Shown here: piece by piece, positions 34,861 through 49,205 of the stretch
How positions within the stretch are numbered: position 1 is the first letter of the stretch
How the letters are laid out: the number at the start of each line of letters is the position of its first letter
NCBI GenBank assembly: GCA_036571765.1
Contig: BROE01000013.1
Span: 16,777,513-16,841,512, forward strand
DNA length: 64,000 bases
Direction of reading: 5' to 3'
From: Plecoglossus altivelis
Taxonomy: Eukaryota > Chordata > Actinopteri > Osmeriformes > Plecoglossidae
The notes under the pieces: model-generated
Told to the model about the DNA's origin: nothing
The model's input: the letters and a program-made list of their open reading frames with translations, nothing else
The model's database searches: none
Translations under genes and position numbers: made by a program

Positions 34861-36096
34861 ACAGAAAAACAAGCAAAGTGAAAGACAGGGTTCTCGTCAC
34901 CTGCCACAGACAGGCTGGAAGACAGACAGACTGAGCCCACGGTGTATGACCATGAGAAGTACTCTAGCAACTCTCCCTGACTGACCGGCAGTTGAACTGT
35001 AGGAGTCCCCCCCTGCACAGCCTGGTTTAACGGAGCGCCGTACCAGTCACCAGAACAGAAGATCCTGGGGAGGTCTAAGGAAGACTGAGGAGGAGGAAGA
35101 CGCTGCTGTTGTAAGTCAGTCACAGCAGGGGGCCCACCGCCATCGTTTCCCCAGCAGCCCCCCAGCTGAGAGGCAGCTAAACCACAGCCCATCCCCAGTA
35201 TTTATAGCGAGTCAGGGCACACCGACTCTTGCTTAGGTGCTCTGAGTAGCTATTAAACAAGTGTGGGGGTGACCTCTGGTTTAAAGCGTCCCCGCGTCTG
35301 CCAGCCAAGGCTGCAGAGGCCACCATAAATGGATTTCTGCAAGTTTTCATTCAGGAAAATAAAAGGGGGGGGGGAGTGAAGCCATGGGGGAATTCAGAGG
35401 CAGGGTGGCGTGAGAGAGGGAGCAGTGTTCCTATCACACGCTGGGCTGCCTGGCTGCCTACGAAGTCTCTCTGTGGAGGAATGGACTGCAGGAGCAGCAC
35501 GGGACCAAGCAGGACCAAGCTGCACCCAAATAGACAAGGAATGGAGTTTTGGTTAAAGGGTTTTACTGCGCTCTGTTGTGAGTTGAAGTCAAATTGATAC
35601 CACAGGCCTGTGTGTGTGTGTGTGTGTGTGTGTGTTGTTTAGATCCAGCCCAGTGGAAGCTCTCCAGTTCTCAGCTTAGTCACACATGCTGCAGTTGCCT
35701 GAGGATGTCTGGCCGACTGTTTGTTTTCAGGCCGTACACACAATGGCCGCCCCTCTGCAAGTCTCCGAGATTTCAAAACCAGTCAAAACAAATAGGCTGC
35801 TATACATTTTGGGAATAGTTTGACTAAATACTTCAGCTCAGCCTTTTAGCCTTTGAAGTGTCAGTAGTGTGTCTCGGAGGAGTGTGTGTGTGTGAGGGGA
35901 GTTGGGGTGTATGTGTGTATGAGTGGTTGGGAGAGAAATCTGAATCAGCTAGATTGCATAAAATGTTAAGTGCAATTAAAGAAGGCCACATAGGAGGATA
36001 ATGCTGACAGGGTTCTTTTCAGCAACAATGCTGTCCTCATTGCCAATTATCCAGCAGCCTGACCCTGGGCCCTGCTCCGCTCCACTCTGCTGGGAC

Positions 36097-36103
<7 letters not shown>

Positions 36104-36154
<51 letters not shown>
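36104..36154. repeat. (CA)n microsatellite
   Basis: About 25 uninterrupted CA units. Confidence 0.97.
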
Positions 36155-36156
<2 letters not shown>

Positions 36157-36957
36157 GCACACTCAACCCAAACACAAACATACAAACAAATATACAGCCA
36201 AGCACACCACATTTTACTTCAATAGTTTCCAGGGTGATTTACCACCGGGAGATGGGAGACCAAGTACCTATCTCTGGGGTAGGTCTGGACATGTCCTCCT
36301 CTCCTCTCCCATCAGGCCCTCCCCACTGGCCCCTGTTCCTCTCTGCAGGCCCCTAGCTCCTCTCAGACCACTTCCTACATGTCCTCTCTCTCTGGTCTGA
36401 CTGTTCCCTCCCAGGCTGCTGTCCAGTACAAGACTGCGCCTGCAACTCAATCAGGGCACCTGAACTTCACCAAAGGAAGCGTTTGATCCTCAGCCCCCGT
36501 CCGACGCTCCTGACAAGGATCTTAACCGGTCTGCCGTCCAATCAGGGCTGTCTGGCATTCCTCAGGGCAGTGCGAAATCCAATGAACCGCCTCCGACCCC
36601 CCTCCACACAAAAAACGATGTTAATTCCGATCAGCATTTCATTAGGAACAAAGAGATCATCAGTGCCAAAGACTCCATGTCCCATCAGACTGATCTAATA
36701 ACGGTGCGTTTGTGTGCCTTTAATCACGTTTAACTATTTCATGGCCAGACACGTGCACGAGTCCTGCGGTCAGAGGGATGTTATTGTCTGCCTGTCATGG
36801 CCGCCTCCTGTCTTCCTGCCATTTGTCATGGCGACGCGGAGCCTCGGGGTCTGGGTCAGACAGGCAGAGGGCCCGGGTCATCCTAAAGAGAACCAGAGGG
36901 AGCTCCAGGTATCATTTTACCTCAAAGAGCAGCATGCTAAACTGGCTGAATAGTGTC

Positions 36958-37604
36958 GGTCCTCTCTGCCTTGTCTAGCTCTAGGATGGGTCCTCTCTGC
37001 CTTGTCTAGCTCTAGGATGGGTCCTCTCTGCCTTGTCTAGCTCTAAGATGGGTCCTCTCTACCTTGTCTAGCTCTAGGATGGGTGCTATCTGCCTTGTTT
37101 AGCTCTAGGATGGGTCCTCTCTGCCTTGTCTAGCTCTAGGATGGGTTCTCTCTGCCTTGTCTAGCTCTAGGATGGGTCCTCTCTGCCTTGTCTACCTCTA
37201 GGATGGGTCCTCTCTGCCTTGTCTAGCTCTAGGATGGGTCCTCTCTACCTTGTCTAGCTCTAGGATGGGTCCCCTCTGCCTTGTCTACCTCTAGGATGGG
37301 TCCTTTCTGCCTTGTCTAGCTCTAGGATGGGTCCTCTCTGCCTTGTCTACCTCTAGGATGGGTCCTCTCTGCCTTGTCTACCTCTAGGATGGGTCCTCTC
37401 TGCCTTGTCTAGCTCTAGGATGGGTCCTCTCTGCCTTGTCTAGGTCTAGGATGGGTGCTATCTGCCTTGTCTAGCTCTAGGATGGGTGCTATCTGCCTTG
37501 TCTAGCTCTAGGATGGGTTCTCTCTGCCTTGTCTAGCTCTAGGATGGGTGCTATCTGCCTTGTCTAGCTCTAGGATGGGTCCCCTCTGCCTTGTCTAGGT
37601 CTAG
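36958..37604. repeat. 31-bp satellite-like array, about 21 copies
   Basis: The unit is CTCTGCCTTGTCTAGCTCTA plus GGATGGGTCCT. I count 20 GATGGG cores. Variants are limited to a few positions (AGCTCT/ACCTCT/AGGTCT and TCCTCTC/GCTATC/TTCTCTC/CCCCTC). It ends in an ATATATAT tract. Confidence 0.97.
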
Positions 37605-38219
37605 ATATATATATATATTTATGTATATATATGAATGACAGTAACAAGGGTTTGCTGAGCAAGGGATACGCAAGGCAACGAAAACACTCGTTTCACAATC
37701 ACTGTATTAAATTTGAAGAAACTCATCAGATTTTCTTTCCTGCTGAAAGAAAAAAAACCCTCGCCTCATTCCTTATCAGCGGCTCCGATCACTTGAATGG
37801 AATCAATCAATGGCGTTCCGCTCGGCTCTGCTCCCTGCTTTGCTCCTCGTTTCCAAATCCAATCTCTGCCATGTCATCTCAGCGCACATTTAGAATGGCC
37901 CAGCCTCTTGATGATCTCCCTCCCTCGCCAGGCGCTCCTCTCTGCCGCACGCTCCAATGTATTAAATTAAATGAGGTGTCTGTCCAGGTCAACCCCCCCC
38001 CTCTCCACCGCCCCTCTCCCCCATTCCCCCCGCACTGATAATCAAGACGGCCCTGTGGTGCCCGCCCTGCATATATTAGCATTCATCAGGATCCGCGGAG
38101 GGATGGAGGGAAGGAGATGACAGAGGGATGGCACAGATAGAGAGAAAAAAGAGAAAGGGGGGAAGAGAAAGGGGAATGAGAGAGAGCAGAGAGTGGAGAG
38201 GACCAGAGGGGGGGGGGGN

Positions 38220-38784
38220 CCCCCCCCCCCCTCCTCAGACCCCCGCCCCCTCCTCTTGTGGAGGCCTGTGGCCCCCCTGCGTGGCGAGGTCCCAGCCCCA
38301 CCGGTTCCCCTAGCTTATCTGCCTCCGACAGGCCAGACAAATGCTTTAAAGAGGGAAACATCAGCATCAGCTTGGGCCTCGGCAACAGATAAATCATAGA
38401 TGAGCTTGTGAGAGCACTGTTAACATAATCCCACCATTCAAGCTCACAAATACTGCGGGGCGCTAAACTTTGGTGTTGCTCATCAAATATTGATACGGAC
38501 ATAATTATCCCGGCGTAACATGCAGATGGTGGTGTCTGTGTGAGTTGGCTTGGAAGGGGGGGGTCCCAGAGAGACATGTGTGGGAGCAAAATATAATAGG
38601 TGGATCCATCAACAGCCATGTTCAAGGAAGAAAAACAAGGCACCTTACTGAAGACACTCCAAAATGATCCAGTGTTGGATCAGGCTGTGTTGGGTTGTGT
38701 AGGGTGTGAGTGGAGTATAAAAGTGTATGCGATGCGTCAGAGCAACATTGCTGATGTGCGTATTTGCGACAGTATAGCGCTGTA

Positions 38785-38815
<31 letters not shown>

Positions 38816-39892
38816 GACTGTAAGTGTCTGGGATGCATCAGAACAGCATGCTGACGGGAGCTGTATTGTCGTCCTGTTCCCTCCCCTTCAGCCTCCTGAG
38901 CTACAGTGATCGCTGAGCCAATTACCGGACAAGTCTTCGCATCACTTCCTCCTTGCGCTTCCTAACTTTAATTGCTTAATGTGTCCTTTACTGCCCAACT
39001 GCACGCGCCTGTGTAGTTGCTCCCTCCCTCCCCACCGCACATTTGTCAATCGTAACAAAAGTAACCCTCGCTCACCATCCTCCCCCCCTCTCAGACCCGC
39101 TCCTCCTCGTTTGGGCCGTTGGCCCCTCTGCGTGGCGAGCTCCCAGCCCTCACCTCTGGTTCCTCGCCTAGTCTTATCTGCTCCACGGCAACAAATGCTA
39201 AAGAGGGAACATCATGCATCACCTTGGCGCCTGCGGCAGAGATAAATCATAGATGAGCTTGTGAGAGCATTGTTAACATAATCCCACCATTCAAGCTCAC
39301 AAATACTGCGGGGCGCTAAACTTTGGTGTTGCTCATCAAATATTGATACGGACATAATTATCCCGGCGTAACATGCAGATGGTGGTGTCTGTGTGAGTTG
39401 GCTTGGAAGGGGGGGGTCCCAGAGAGACATGTGTGGGAGCAAAATATAATAGGTGGATCCATCAACAGCCATGTTCAAGGAAGAAAAACAAGGCACCTTA
39501 CTGAAGACACTCCAAAATGATCCAGTGTTGGATCAGGCTGTGTTGGGTTGTGTAGGGTGTGAGTGGAGTATAAAAGTGTATGCGATGCGTCAGAGCAACA
39601 TTGCTGATGTGCGTATTTGCGACAGTATATACACATGCACAGTGTGTTGCTGATGTGTTGTGTGTGTGTGTGGACTCGTAAGTGTCCTGGGATGCATCAG
39701 AACAGCATGCTGACGGGAGCTGTATTGTCGTCCTGTTCCCTCCCCTTCAGCCTCCTGAGCTACAGTGATCGCTGAGCCAATTACCGGACAAGTCTTCGCA
39801 TCACTTCCTCCTTGCGCTTCCTAACTTTAATTGCTTAATGTGTCCTTTACTGCCCAACTGCACGCGCCCTGTTTCAGTTGCTCCCTCCCTCC
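38220..39892. repeat. Direct ~0.8-kb duplication, probably an assembly artefact
   Basis: Copy 1 (about 38220-39031) and copy 2 (about 39080-39892) are almost identical over their core from ATAAATCATAGATGAGC onward. They differ at edges and low-complexity stretches by small indels. A single N (38219) between a G-run and a C-run lies exactly at the start of copy 1. The core looks like a non-coding conserved element with no exon. Confidence 0.9.
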
Positions 39893-40610
39893 TCCCCTCC
39901 CGTCCTCCCCCCTCCCCTCCCCTCTCCCTCCCCCTCCCTCCTCTCTCTCCTCATCACTTCTCCGCCTTCATTACTGCTGAGTCGCCCTGGTAATTAAAGC
40001 TGAACTTACACATAAACCTCCATATCGTGTCCACCTCTAGACTGTACTACTGTGGTACACAGGGCCGAAAATAGCCCTGAAGGTGGTGTACGGGTGTGGA
40101 GGAGAGGCCGTTTGTTTTGTACCCTATGTGAGGGCATTAGCGTGTAGGCTTGTGGGCTTGGGTGCGGGACTGTTTGATATGCCTACGTTATCCTCTCCGA
40201 CGTGCCCCCCCCAAAAAAAGGGCACCGCTGTTCGCGAGAAGAAAAATGAGCCTCATCGATCGGGAGCTGCGAATCCCCCGAAAACCTGCGTCCCCCATGA
40301 GAAGCCTGAAATAAGCCCAGGGGCAGAGTCGAAACAACTCACATTGAAGCACGGGAAGGGAGGGGGGCGAGAGACTACCACGTAAGCCCTGCAGTGGCGC
40401 CGACTGGGTCTGTGTGCATGTGTTGGTGTGAGGAGGGCGTGTGCGTCTGCATCCAGAGCACAAGTCCTTACTGGTCGGGAGACAGGGTTTGCTAGGTCAA
40501 GGTGGTGACCAGGCACTACTCCAGAGCTGTTAGGTGAAGGTGTGGGACCCAGTCAACACCAGGGGAATACAGACACGATGAATGGTGTGTGTGTGTGTGT
40601 GTGTGTGAGT

Positions 40611-40643
<33 letters not shown>

Positions 40644-41134
40644 GGAGAGAGAGAGGGAGAGAGAGAGAGAGAGACAGAGAGAGAGAAAGACCAGTAGGCA
40701 GCCGCATCACATTTTCACACCATCCATGTATACAGCACTTGCAACACCAAGAGATGAACTTAGTATTGAAAATCCAATGCATACATTTCAAACACGCCGA
40801 ATCAATGCACTGCATTCGCAGACCGACACAGAAGCACACACACAAACGGCACGCACACACAAACGGCACACATACACACACAAACGGCACGCACACACAC
40901 ACACACACAAAGACAGGCTGGAACCCACATACTGTTCAGAGCCATTATTCAGGCAAGCTCCTCCTCTTGACAGCAGCTCCAGGAGAGGCTATTACACTGC
41001 CCTGCCCTGCTGCTGCAGCACGGCACAATAACAATTCCTATTCTTTAATTAACTTTTATGACCGCTGAAGAGGACATGCTGACACCTGTCTTATGCAGCG
41101 CCATCGCTTATTTCTTTCCCCGTCGCCTGCGTGC

Positions 41135-41325
41135 CTGTGTGTGCGTGTTGGTGTGTGTGTGTGCGTGTTGGTGTGTGTGCGTGTTGGTGTGTGTGTGTGC
41201 GTGTTGGTGTGTGTGTGTGCGTGTTGGTGTGTGTGCGTGTTGGTGTGTGTGTGTGCGTGTTGGTGTGTGTGTGTGTGTGTGTTGGTGTGTGTGTGTGTGC
41301 GTGTTAGTGTGTGTGTATGTTGGGT
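41135..41325. repeat. Compound TG-rich minisatellite
   Basis: Units of GTGTGTGTGTGCGTGTTG with variable numbers of TG steps. Confidence 0.9.
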
Positions 41326-43594
41326 GGGAGGAGGGGTGCTAGTGTGTTGGACCATTGTTCTGTAAGCACAAGGAAAATTAACTAATTCATAATAAAAATC
41401 AATCTGAGACAAGGGAGAGAGGGACAGTGGAACTGGAGGGATCAGGAGAGGGTGTGCTGTGTAGCCTCGCCCAGCCAGCCCTCTATAACACACACCCTTC
41501 TATCACACGCATACACACACCCCTCTATCACACACACCCCTCTATCTCACACGCCCCTCCATCACACACGTACCCACACACACCCGTCTATCACACACAT
41601 ATCCCTCTATCGCACACACTCTCCCTCTGAACCAACACTTCCTGCCTGTCTGCTGTTATATCACCTGCTGCCTACCTACACACACGCGGGCGCGCACACC
41701 GGAGGTGCAGATTGGATCATCTAAAATTAGACTGCCTTTTTTTTTCAAACCGCGAGTCCTTTATTCCTGTAGGTGGAACGACCCCGAGTTTCTTGAAGTT
41801 TTAATGAACGCAGCTCAATTAGCCTGCCAGCCCGCCGTTGCCAGAGCGAGCAGAGGGTGGTGATGGAGGAGGAGCAGGCAGGAACAGACGCTCTGCTCAC
41901 ATTCATCTCCTTCCAGGGCTGCCTGGCCGTCTCCAAAAACAAATGTTGCAAAGCCAAAGAAATGAAATCGGCAACAGCTTTCAAGATGAGGCCCCCGAAG
42001 GAAATCTCCTCCGTCCCCAACTTGAAGCGCCTCTTTAGTTACAGATGATCAGCTGCTGTTGCTGCTGCTGTTGTTGTTAATGACTCAAACTCCTTTGACT
42101 AAACGACAAGAAGAAATTCAGTCCATCCGAAGGTATTTGGGTGTGGAGACAGGGACCTGTATTTAAGCTGTCAGGGAGTCTGGGTGTTGTTGGGGACGGA
42201 CAGACAGACGTCTGCCTGACAGAGACGCAGGAGAGCAGCAGAGGGTCCAGCTATTGACCTGCCTTATTGATTCTGGCATGGGAGTCCACTCCTTCAAATC
42301 CCAGGCATTTTGAATCCAACACGATGATTGCGCATGACGGCAATTCCCACCAGAAGTGTCCGCTACCAAATCTGGGTGCAGCAGCTGTGATGGCTTCAGA
42401 AACCTGCCATGCACTGTGGCCCGACTGCCTCCGAGCACCAGCAGCCGCTGACGAAGGCAGGCAAACGGCCTCAAAGTAGCTTTTGCAGCCCAGCAACCGA
42501 GCTGTCAGTCATCCCCCCACCACCAAAAAAAGAGACAAGTGCCTTAAGATGATCTGCCCAGTAGAATAGTGGAATTTCCATCCTGTTTAGTCTTTGAGGT
42601 GACATCTGCAGTGGGTGTCTGAGGATGTTAAGTGCCCTTCGTTAGAATGACGCCACACCCGCTGACCCCCCCCCACCCCACTGGAGCTGGTCCCCCTCCC
42701 CTGTTCCAACCCTCCTGCTCCACCTTTCTGATCTCCCTCACCCCCAGGCGCTCAGCTCAGACATGCTCCCCCTGGGCCAAATTGACTCTGCATTCCTCTG
42801 GGCCCCGGATGACAACAACGAATTATGGAGCCCGAACTTAACTACTGTACGCATGGTCATTATAAGCATGGAGGGGAGGCATTAAAAGTGTCCTTGCGAT
42901 GCCGTCTGGGGGAGAGAGGGAGGGCGGACGGGGCCGCTGGGGGGCGGAGTCCTGATTGATGGGCGAGGATGAGTGATTAGAACGGAGCTGCAGTAATATC
43001 CTCCACGGCCGGGGCTGCGGCAGGAGCACAGCCCAGCGCTGTAAACATTTCACTGGCTCCCAGCATGCTTTACTGCCTTTAAAGGGAAGGAGATGTGCCT
43101 TTAATACCAACGCCGGCTGCTGCTGAAGCTCATTACCACAGCTCTGTCGCCACACACACACACATGCACACACACGCGCGAGCGCGCACACACAAACGAG
43201 TACACACATGCACGCACCTACACGCACACACACATGCATGCACCTACACACTCGCACATGCATGTATAAGCACACACACATACAAGCACCTACACGCACA
43301 CATGCATGCACGCACGCACACACAACCGAACACACAAACGTCCACATACAGCCCCGCACACAAACAAGCTCACAGACGCACGCGAACTCTTCTGGCTCTT
43401 TGGAAATGAATTCCACTGTCACCCAGCGTCAGTTCCCGGGAGGCTTGGAGGAGCTGTGTGTCTCCAGCAGTGTCATGTGACTGCCTGTGCTGCTGCGACA
43501 ACGTAGCCTCTGCTGCAGGGGAATCTGGCACGGTGTCTGCTGATGAATAATGAAACAGTAGCGCTTTGCTTGGGAAACACAAGTTTATGGCGAA

Positions 43595-43685
43595 AACACA
43601 CACACGCACGCACACACACAGACACACACACGCACGCACACACACAGACACACACACGCACGCACACACACAGACACACACACGG
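43595..43685. repeat. CA-rich ~30-bp repeat
   Basis: ACACACACGCACGCACACAC followed by ACAGAC is repeated about three times. Confidence 0.9.
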
Positions 43686-46600
43686 ACGCTTCCTCAGACA
43701 CACTGCTTCTCCTGCACAGGGCTCGCTCTCACAGAAAAGTGGCTAATGCAGAAAAAGAGATTCTGGTGGAGTAAACAGGCTTGAAAAAGCACTTAGTGGC
43801 CCCCCACAAATCATGCAGATCATGTCAGCGTGGAGAGGCAGAGACTAGACTAACACAGTGTAAAGATAGCTATGACGACAACAGGCGGCTGAAATGCATC
43901 CAGGAGTTGTGGAGTAGCAAATCATGACTTAATGTGAATATTGTTAGACAGTGTTCATTCCTGGAAACCGTTCAACATGGTGGAGAACAGAGCACAGATG
44001 GCTTTCGGTCATGTAATTGTCTTCAAAGTCATTCAGGGATTGTCAATATTTTACGCTGGACTTTATTAACCAGAGACAGAGGAGACAGTGATTTTAGCTG
44101 TAATATGTAGCGTATAATTGACCTGACGTACAGTGTCGCATGATGTAAAACAACTTACTGTCACACAAAAGCCCAGGGTACAAAAGTAAGGCAATTACGT
44201 AGAGGAGCACCAGATTCTTTTAGGCCTGCTTGCATGTGTAGGATATATTTCCTCACCAGCAGATGTTTACAGCATGACACGCTCTCAGATGGGAGGGCAC
44301 AGCGTCGGGCTGTAATGCATTACAGAACGCAGCGGTTATTTCGAGTGCTCCAAAACCTGACGCAGATGAATACAAATCCAGGCAGAACAGGGTGATATAT
44401 GGGGAGCCACACATCCAAATAAACCCTGACGGGCTCCACACTTGGCCCGCGTCAACGCCGCACGATAAATGGATGTAAATAGGTTCAGTGAATGATGGGT
44501 GATGCATCACTGGGGGGGAGGGAGGAGGGGAGGGGGGGGGTGCTCATAAGGATCAGTGTGCGTGCGTGCGTAGGCGCGTGTTTGAGGGAGCACTATGTTG
44601 AGTTTTGGAAAGTTTCCAGCCGGGAAGTGATAAGGATGACTGAGCGCTCCGGTATGAGAAATGTCCCTCAGCAGGGGGGGAGGGGGGGCTTGTGAGGGGT
44701 GAGATGGATCAGTATGGGCCCCCACCACCCCACCCCGAGCATGCATCAGAGCGTGCAGCAGCCACACAGAGAAGGCTTTCCTGACCCAGCCCCAGCCCTC
44801 TACAGGGGGCATAGTGGAGGATCGCACCAGCCTGGGCCCAAACACCCTACTGGGAGCACAGCTTTACAGGCCTCAGGTCAGGGATCCAGCCCTGTGTTCA
44901 CACCCCACTATCTCTACACATTCTACTGCCCCCGGGACACACACAACTGGTGTGTTACTGGTGAGGTAACAAAGAAACCATTAAAAAGACATCGCTCTCC
45001 TGTCATCAGGTCAGTCTGGCCAGTGAGCTGTACTGTTGCAGCTCTCCAGTGAAATGCTCTTTATGTACCGTCGAACTGTCTCTGCTTAACACTGGACGCG
45101 GCCGCCGTTTTGCAGCAGTGATGAACTGCTTGTCGGCATTTGTGTTCTGGACGGCTACTCTCACTGGCTTACTCACTCCGTCTAGAACATGGTGGGTCTA
45201 GGGCCCTCCTATCCTGCATGCACACGCACACACTTAAAGACAGCGTGGGATCACAGAGATGAAAAACGACCGTGTGAATTAGAGGCTGGGGCTGGCACTG
45301 GCTGTGAGCCCTACTAGAGGACTGGGAGGGCTCTGGTACAGGAGGAGAGGGGAGACAGGGAGAGAGAGGGACAGAGAGGGAGAGAGCGAGGGCAGGCAGG
45401 CAGGGAGGGAGGGAGAAGACATGGACAGGGACTGTAGCAAGAGGGGAAGTGAATTAAGGCGCAGGGTGGAACGGGCGAAGGGAGAGGGGCGGGAGGAGAG
45501 AAATGAGGTCGTTATGTATATCGCTGGCAATTCACGCTCGCGCACATTCCATCTGAGATCCCATCAGCTGTCAAATTGGGAAAGCGATGGGGATGCGAGG
45601 CGCCGAGCATCTCAACGAGGCCAACGCGCGGCGCACCACTGAGACCTCATCAAAACACAATCACGTCCACAGCCAGACCAGACGCACACTCTTTCACACA
45701 CACACACACACACACGCATGACTCACGCACACTTTTTTTTAGCCCCTATCCCAAACACACATGTTCACACACAAAGGCACTCAGACCCGCCCACACTAAA
45801 ACGTTTTTTTTTTTCTCTCAGCCACACGCTAATATTTGGTTCCACATCATCACGCTGTCTGTAATGTAGAAGGAGCATGCATCGTGCGAGCGAGTTAAAC
45901 ACTGACCATTAAGGAGGAACATTTCAGCGTTGCATCGTGCATGCTTTGTAATCGCAAGACAGACACAGCCAGCGTTTCCCAGTGTTCAGCACAGCCACCC
46001 TAACACCATCGCCACAGCAAGCAGTCAGGTGTGTCCACAGCCTTCTAAACACCTACCCCAGCACTGATACAGCCCCCCTCCCCAACCCCCGCAGCAGCCC
46101 CCAACCAGGTGTGACCACAGCACGGATGTCCAACTCTAAGGTCAGCATCCCCTGGCAGCTAATCCCAGCAGATAGCCCAAACGCTGACCACCAGGAAATA
46201 ATTGCCTCAAGTTGGCCGTGCCAAAGCCAGCGTGAGAGGCACAGGTGTTGGTGCTGGTCATGGATTTCGCACTCTAGGACTTATCGTGATCTGCTCTGTT
46301 CTGCCAAACGAAGAGATTCTGTCTGATACACGGTGGCGTCACTGATAAGACTAGCCTCGCCCAGGTGACGTGCGCCACAGAACTCTACTCCTACTTGAAC
46401 TCTAATATTGAACATTGGCTTCGTCCCCCCGCCCCCCCCCCTTTCTGGCTCGTTTCCAGGGGCCCAAGGGCCTCGCAGCACAGCAAGCCAGGTGCACAAA
46501 CGCCTCTGTTTCTTCGTCTGCTCCGAAATATTGAATTTGATACCTTTTCTTTCTTTCACCCCCCCCTTCCATGTGTGTTGCTTTCTTTCGCCGTGGGCCT

Positions 46601-48941
46601 CTTCTGTGAGAACAAAGGCAGAGTGCTGCCAAGTCTTGGCTGTGTCAAGAGCGCTATCACAGAGCCTGACTTCAGAGGGGAGGAGGAGAAAGGACGAGGC
46701 AGCGTTGAAGAACCGCGGCGTGCACGCCTAGATGAAGCAATGACACGACAGCGCAGCAACAACAAACCCCCCCCCCCTCTTAATAATACAGAACACGCCA
46801 TGAAGAGAACACGGCACACCCTCGCTAAAAGCAAGCAAACAAATCGCACCCCTGCTTCGCCACCCCCCTCCCACCCTGGCACGGAGCCCCGCTTCACCCT
46901 CTAACCCCACCCGCCTTGCCATTTGGATTTGCCGTAGTGACGCTGATAACTGGAGCTGTATCGCAGAGAGAGATGGACGGGTCTACTCACTCAGCTGACC
47001 TGTTCCACACACTGACCACTAAGGATGCCATCCTTACCATAAAAAGCCTATTCTAGTTTTTTGGGGGTTTTTAAAGTGGGGGAGATGACCATGGTGTCTA
47101 GGTACTAGATCAGCAGCACATGAACCTTCTTGGGCTGGCTTGGGTGAGTAGGGCCCTGGGAGGCAGGGAGCCAAACCACCCTGCTTCCTTTCCCCAGCCC
47201 CAGCTACCGTGAGGGGACAGGATGAACGCTAGGATGACCCAGGGCCTCCTGGGGCCCCGCTGGGCCCGCGGGAATGCCTCCAATGCCAGCAGGGAGCAGG
47301 AGGTAGGGGAGGGAACAGCCCTCAGAGAGCAGTCAGTCTCCTGCAACAAACTGTAAGCAGAACTAACTGAGCGCTTGGCCAGCAGGATTACAGGGTTTAG
47401 GTGCTACAGCAGGGCTTCAGCAGAGCCCAGAAGCACCTCACCCCGGACCACACCTGAGATTACTGAGCCAAGAGGCGACTCACCCTCTTTAACACAAAGT
47501 GCAGCATTGCAGGGCTCAAGACCTCCATTTTGTCTCCCTCGCTTTTCTCCCCCCCCCCACCGCTCCCCCTCTGTCTTCCTCCTGCCTGTCCTACCATCAG
47601 GGGGCAGGAAGGGAGAGGACGGGGGGGGGGACTGGGGGGGGACCGCAGTGCTTCTGCTCGGCGAGGCAGACGAGCGTGCGAGGCGCAAGGGCATGTCCGC
47701 CGACGTGAGGGCGTGCCCGTCGGAGGACCGTTAGTGACATCCTGCTCACGTGCGCCCCAAGCGTGAGGTCGCGGGGCGCTCACCTAGACCCACAGCCTGA
47801 TGGGGACCGCTGAGGGGTTGTCACGGTGCCGCAACACGGCAGTCAAGACGACACGTGACCCCTCTTAAACTCCCGTCATCCTGCTTTTTCCCCCCGTTTT
47901 GTTCTTGCCCAGTGAGCCATCTGCAGTGACACTATGTGTGATGGCTGCCGCATGATCTTACTGTGAAGGGGCGGCTCACGACAAGGACAGCGGTATGTAC
48001 GCATCATTCGTTCGAATGGAGGAGGGCGCGAGGGCTGCTTCTGATCGTCCAGAAGCTGTGGCTGAGCTTTGATTCGACACGACGACGTGACTCACCAATG
48101 CTGAACCAATAGGAAAAGACAGGGTGTGGTTTACCTTCACGTGGCAACAATTGGAGAGGGCTCTGATGTTTGGACAATCCGTGGTTTGTTTAACCGGCTA
48201 AAATGTTAGCTAAAATGCTACTGCTAGCTGCGATTCCAGGAGACTTTCAGTCCCACCTATTTTCCACAGGACTCGAAATACATTTGGCGCAAATTTCGGC
48301 ACAACGGCCCTTCAACAGCATGTAGTCGGGATGCAATAAAGCCTGGTCTGTTTGGTGAACTAAGCTGGAGAGCTTTGTTCTTGAACGAGACCCTTTCCTC
48401 ATCCACAAAGAGCTAAAGGAGGTGAGCTACTGTGATCCAAGTTCACATCTCAAACGCACGCTCTGCCGCTAGCCGTGAGGACCGAGAACGTAGCAAGCAT
48501 TCAAGGGTAAGACAGACAGGCAAGGCCCATTGTCCCTGTGGATGTGGTGTATAATAGAAAGTGTAGCATGGCCGAGTCACTATCAAACGCGACACTGAGC
48601 TTTGAAGTGCAACCATCTCCGGGCAGAGCAGAGAGACGACGGCTAAAACTGCATCGGTTTGCATTTCATTCAGCTGCTAAATGCAAATGGCCCACCTTTG
48701 ATTTTCAGTCCTGGGTGTGTGTGTACGCGAGCCAAGGTGAGCGTGTGCACGCGCGCACAAGTACCTGTCAGTGTGTTCGAGGATTGTGGAACCTCAGAGA
48801 AGCTGAAATATTACCCGAGCACGTTCTCCGCCCACTGAGCTAACCTTGTGTGTGTGTGTGACCTTGTTAGCTGGGCCATTGCAAGGATAAAGCACAAGGC
48901 AAATGGCCTCAGTCTGTCCCTCCCTATGGATTACACACACA

Positions 48942-48976
<35 letters not shown>

Positions 48977-49099
48977 ACACGTTCCTGCATTGGCCGGCCT
49001 CTCCCTGCCACTGTTTGCAGACTTGGAAATTGCTTTAATAATTTACACTGTTAATAACCAGCCTGGTCTCCGCGGCGCAGAGCAGTCCTGTTCAAACAC

Positions 49100-49205
49100 A
49101 GGTGGGTGTGTGTGTGTGTGTGTGTGTAAGTGTGTGTGTGTGTGTGTGTAAGTGTGTGTGTGTGTGTGTAAGTGTGTGTGTGTGTCAGTGTGTGTGTGTG
49201 TAGCC
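49100..49205. repeat. (TG)n with TAAG interruptions
   Basis: TGTGTGTGTAAG units, about five blocks. Confidence 0.9.

Noticed and set aside
34348..34984. Long plus- and minus-strand open frames near 34.6 kb
   Set aside because: They are produced by a 42-bp repeat (divisible by three), so all frames without a stop in the unit stay open.
36922..36942. Possible 21-bp microexon (FSMLLFE) with a GAG|GTAAAA donor
   Set aside because: Too short to support without transcripts; sequence does not resemble the rest of the protein.
36958..37604. CRISPR-like regular repeats
   Set aside because: Units are head to tail with no unique spacers, in a vertebrate intron.
38086..38643. 185-codon reverse-strand frame with a duplicate at 39212-39496
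   Set aside because: The matching proteins only reflect the duplicated DNA block; the frame crosses an N and a homopolymer and has no exon signals.
41857..42048. 63-codon plus-strand frame with mixed composition
   Set aside because: No splice or promoter evidence and no recognised similarity; likely chance in a non-repetitive stretch.
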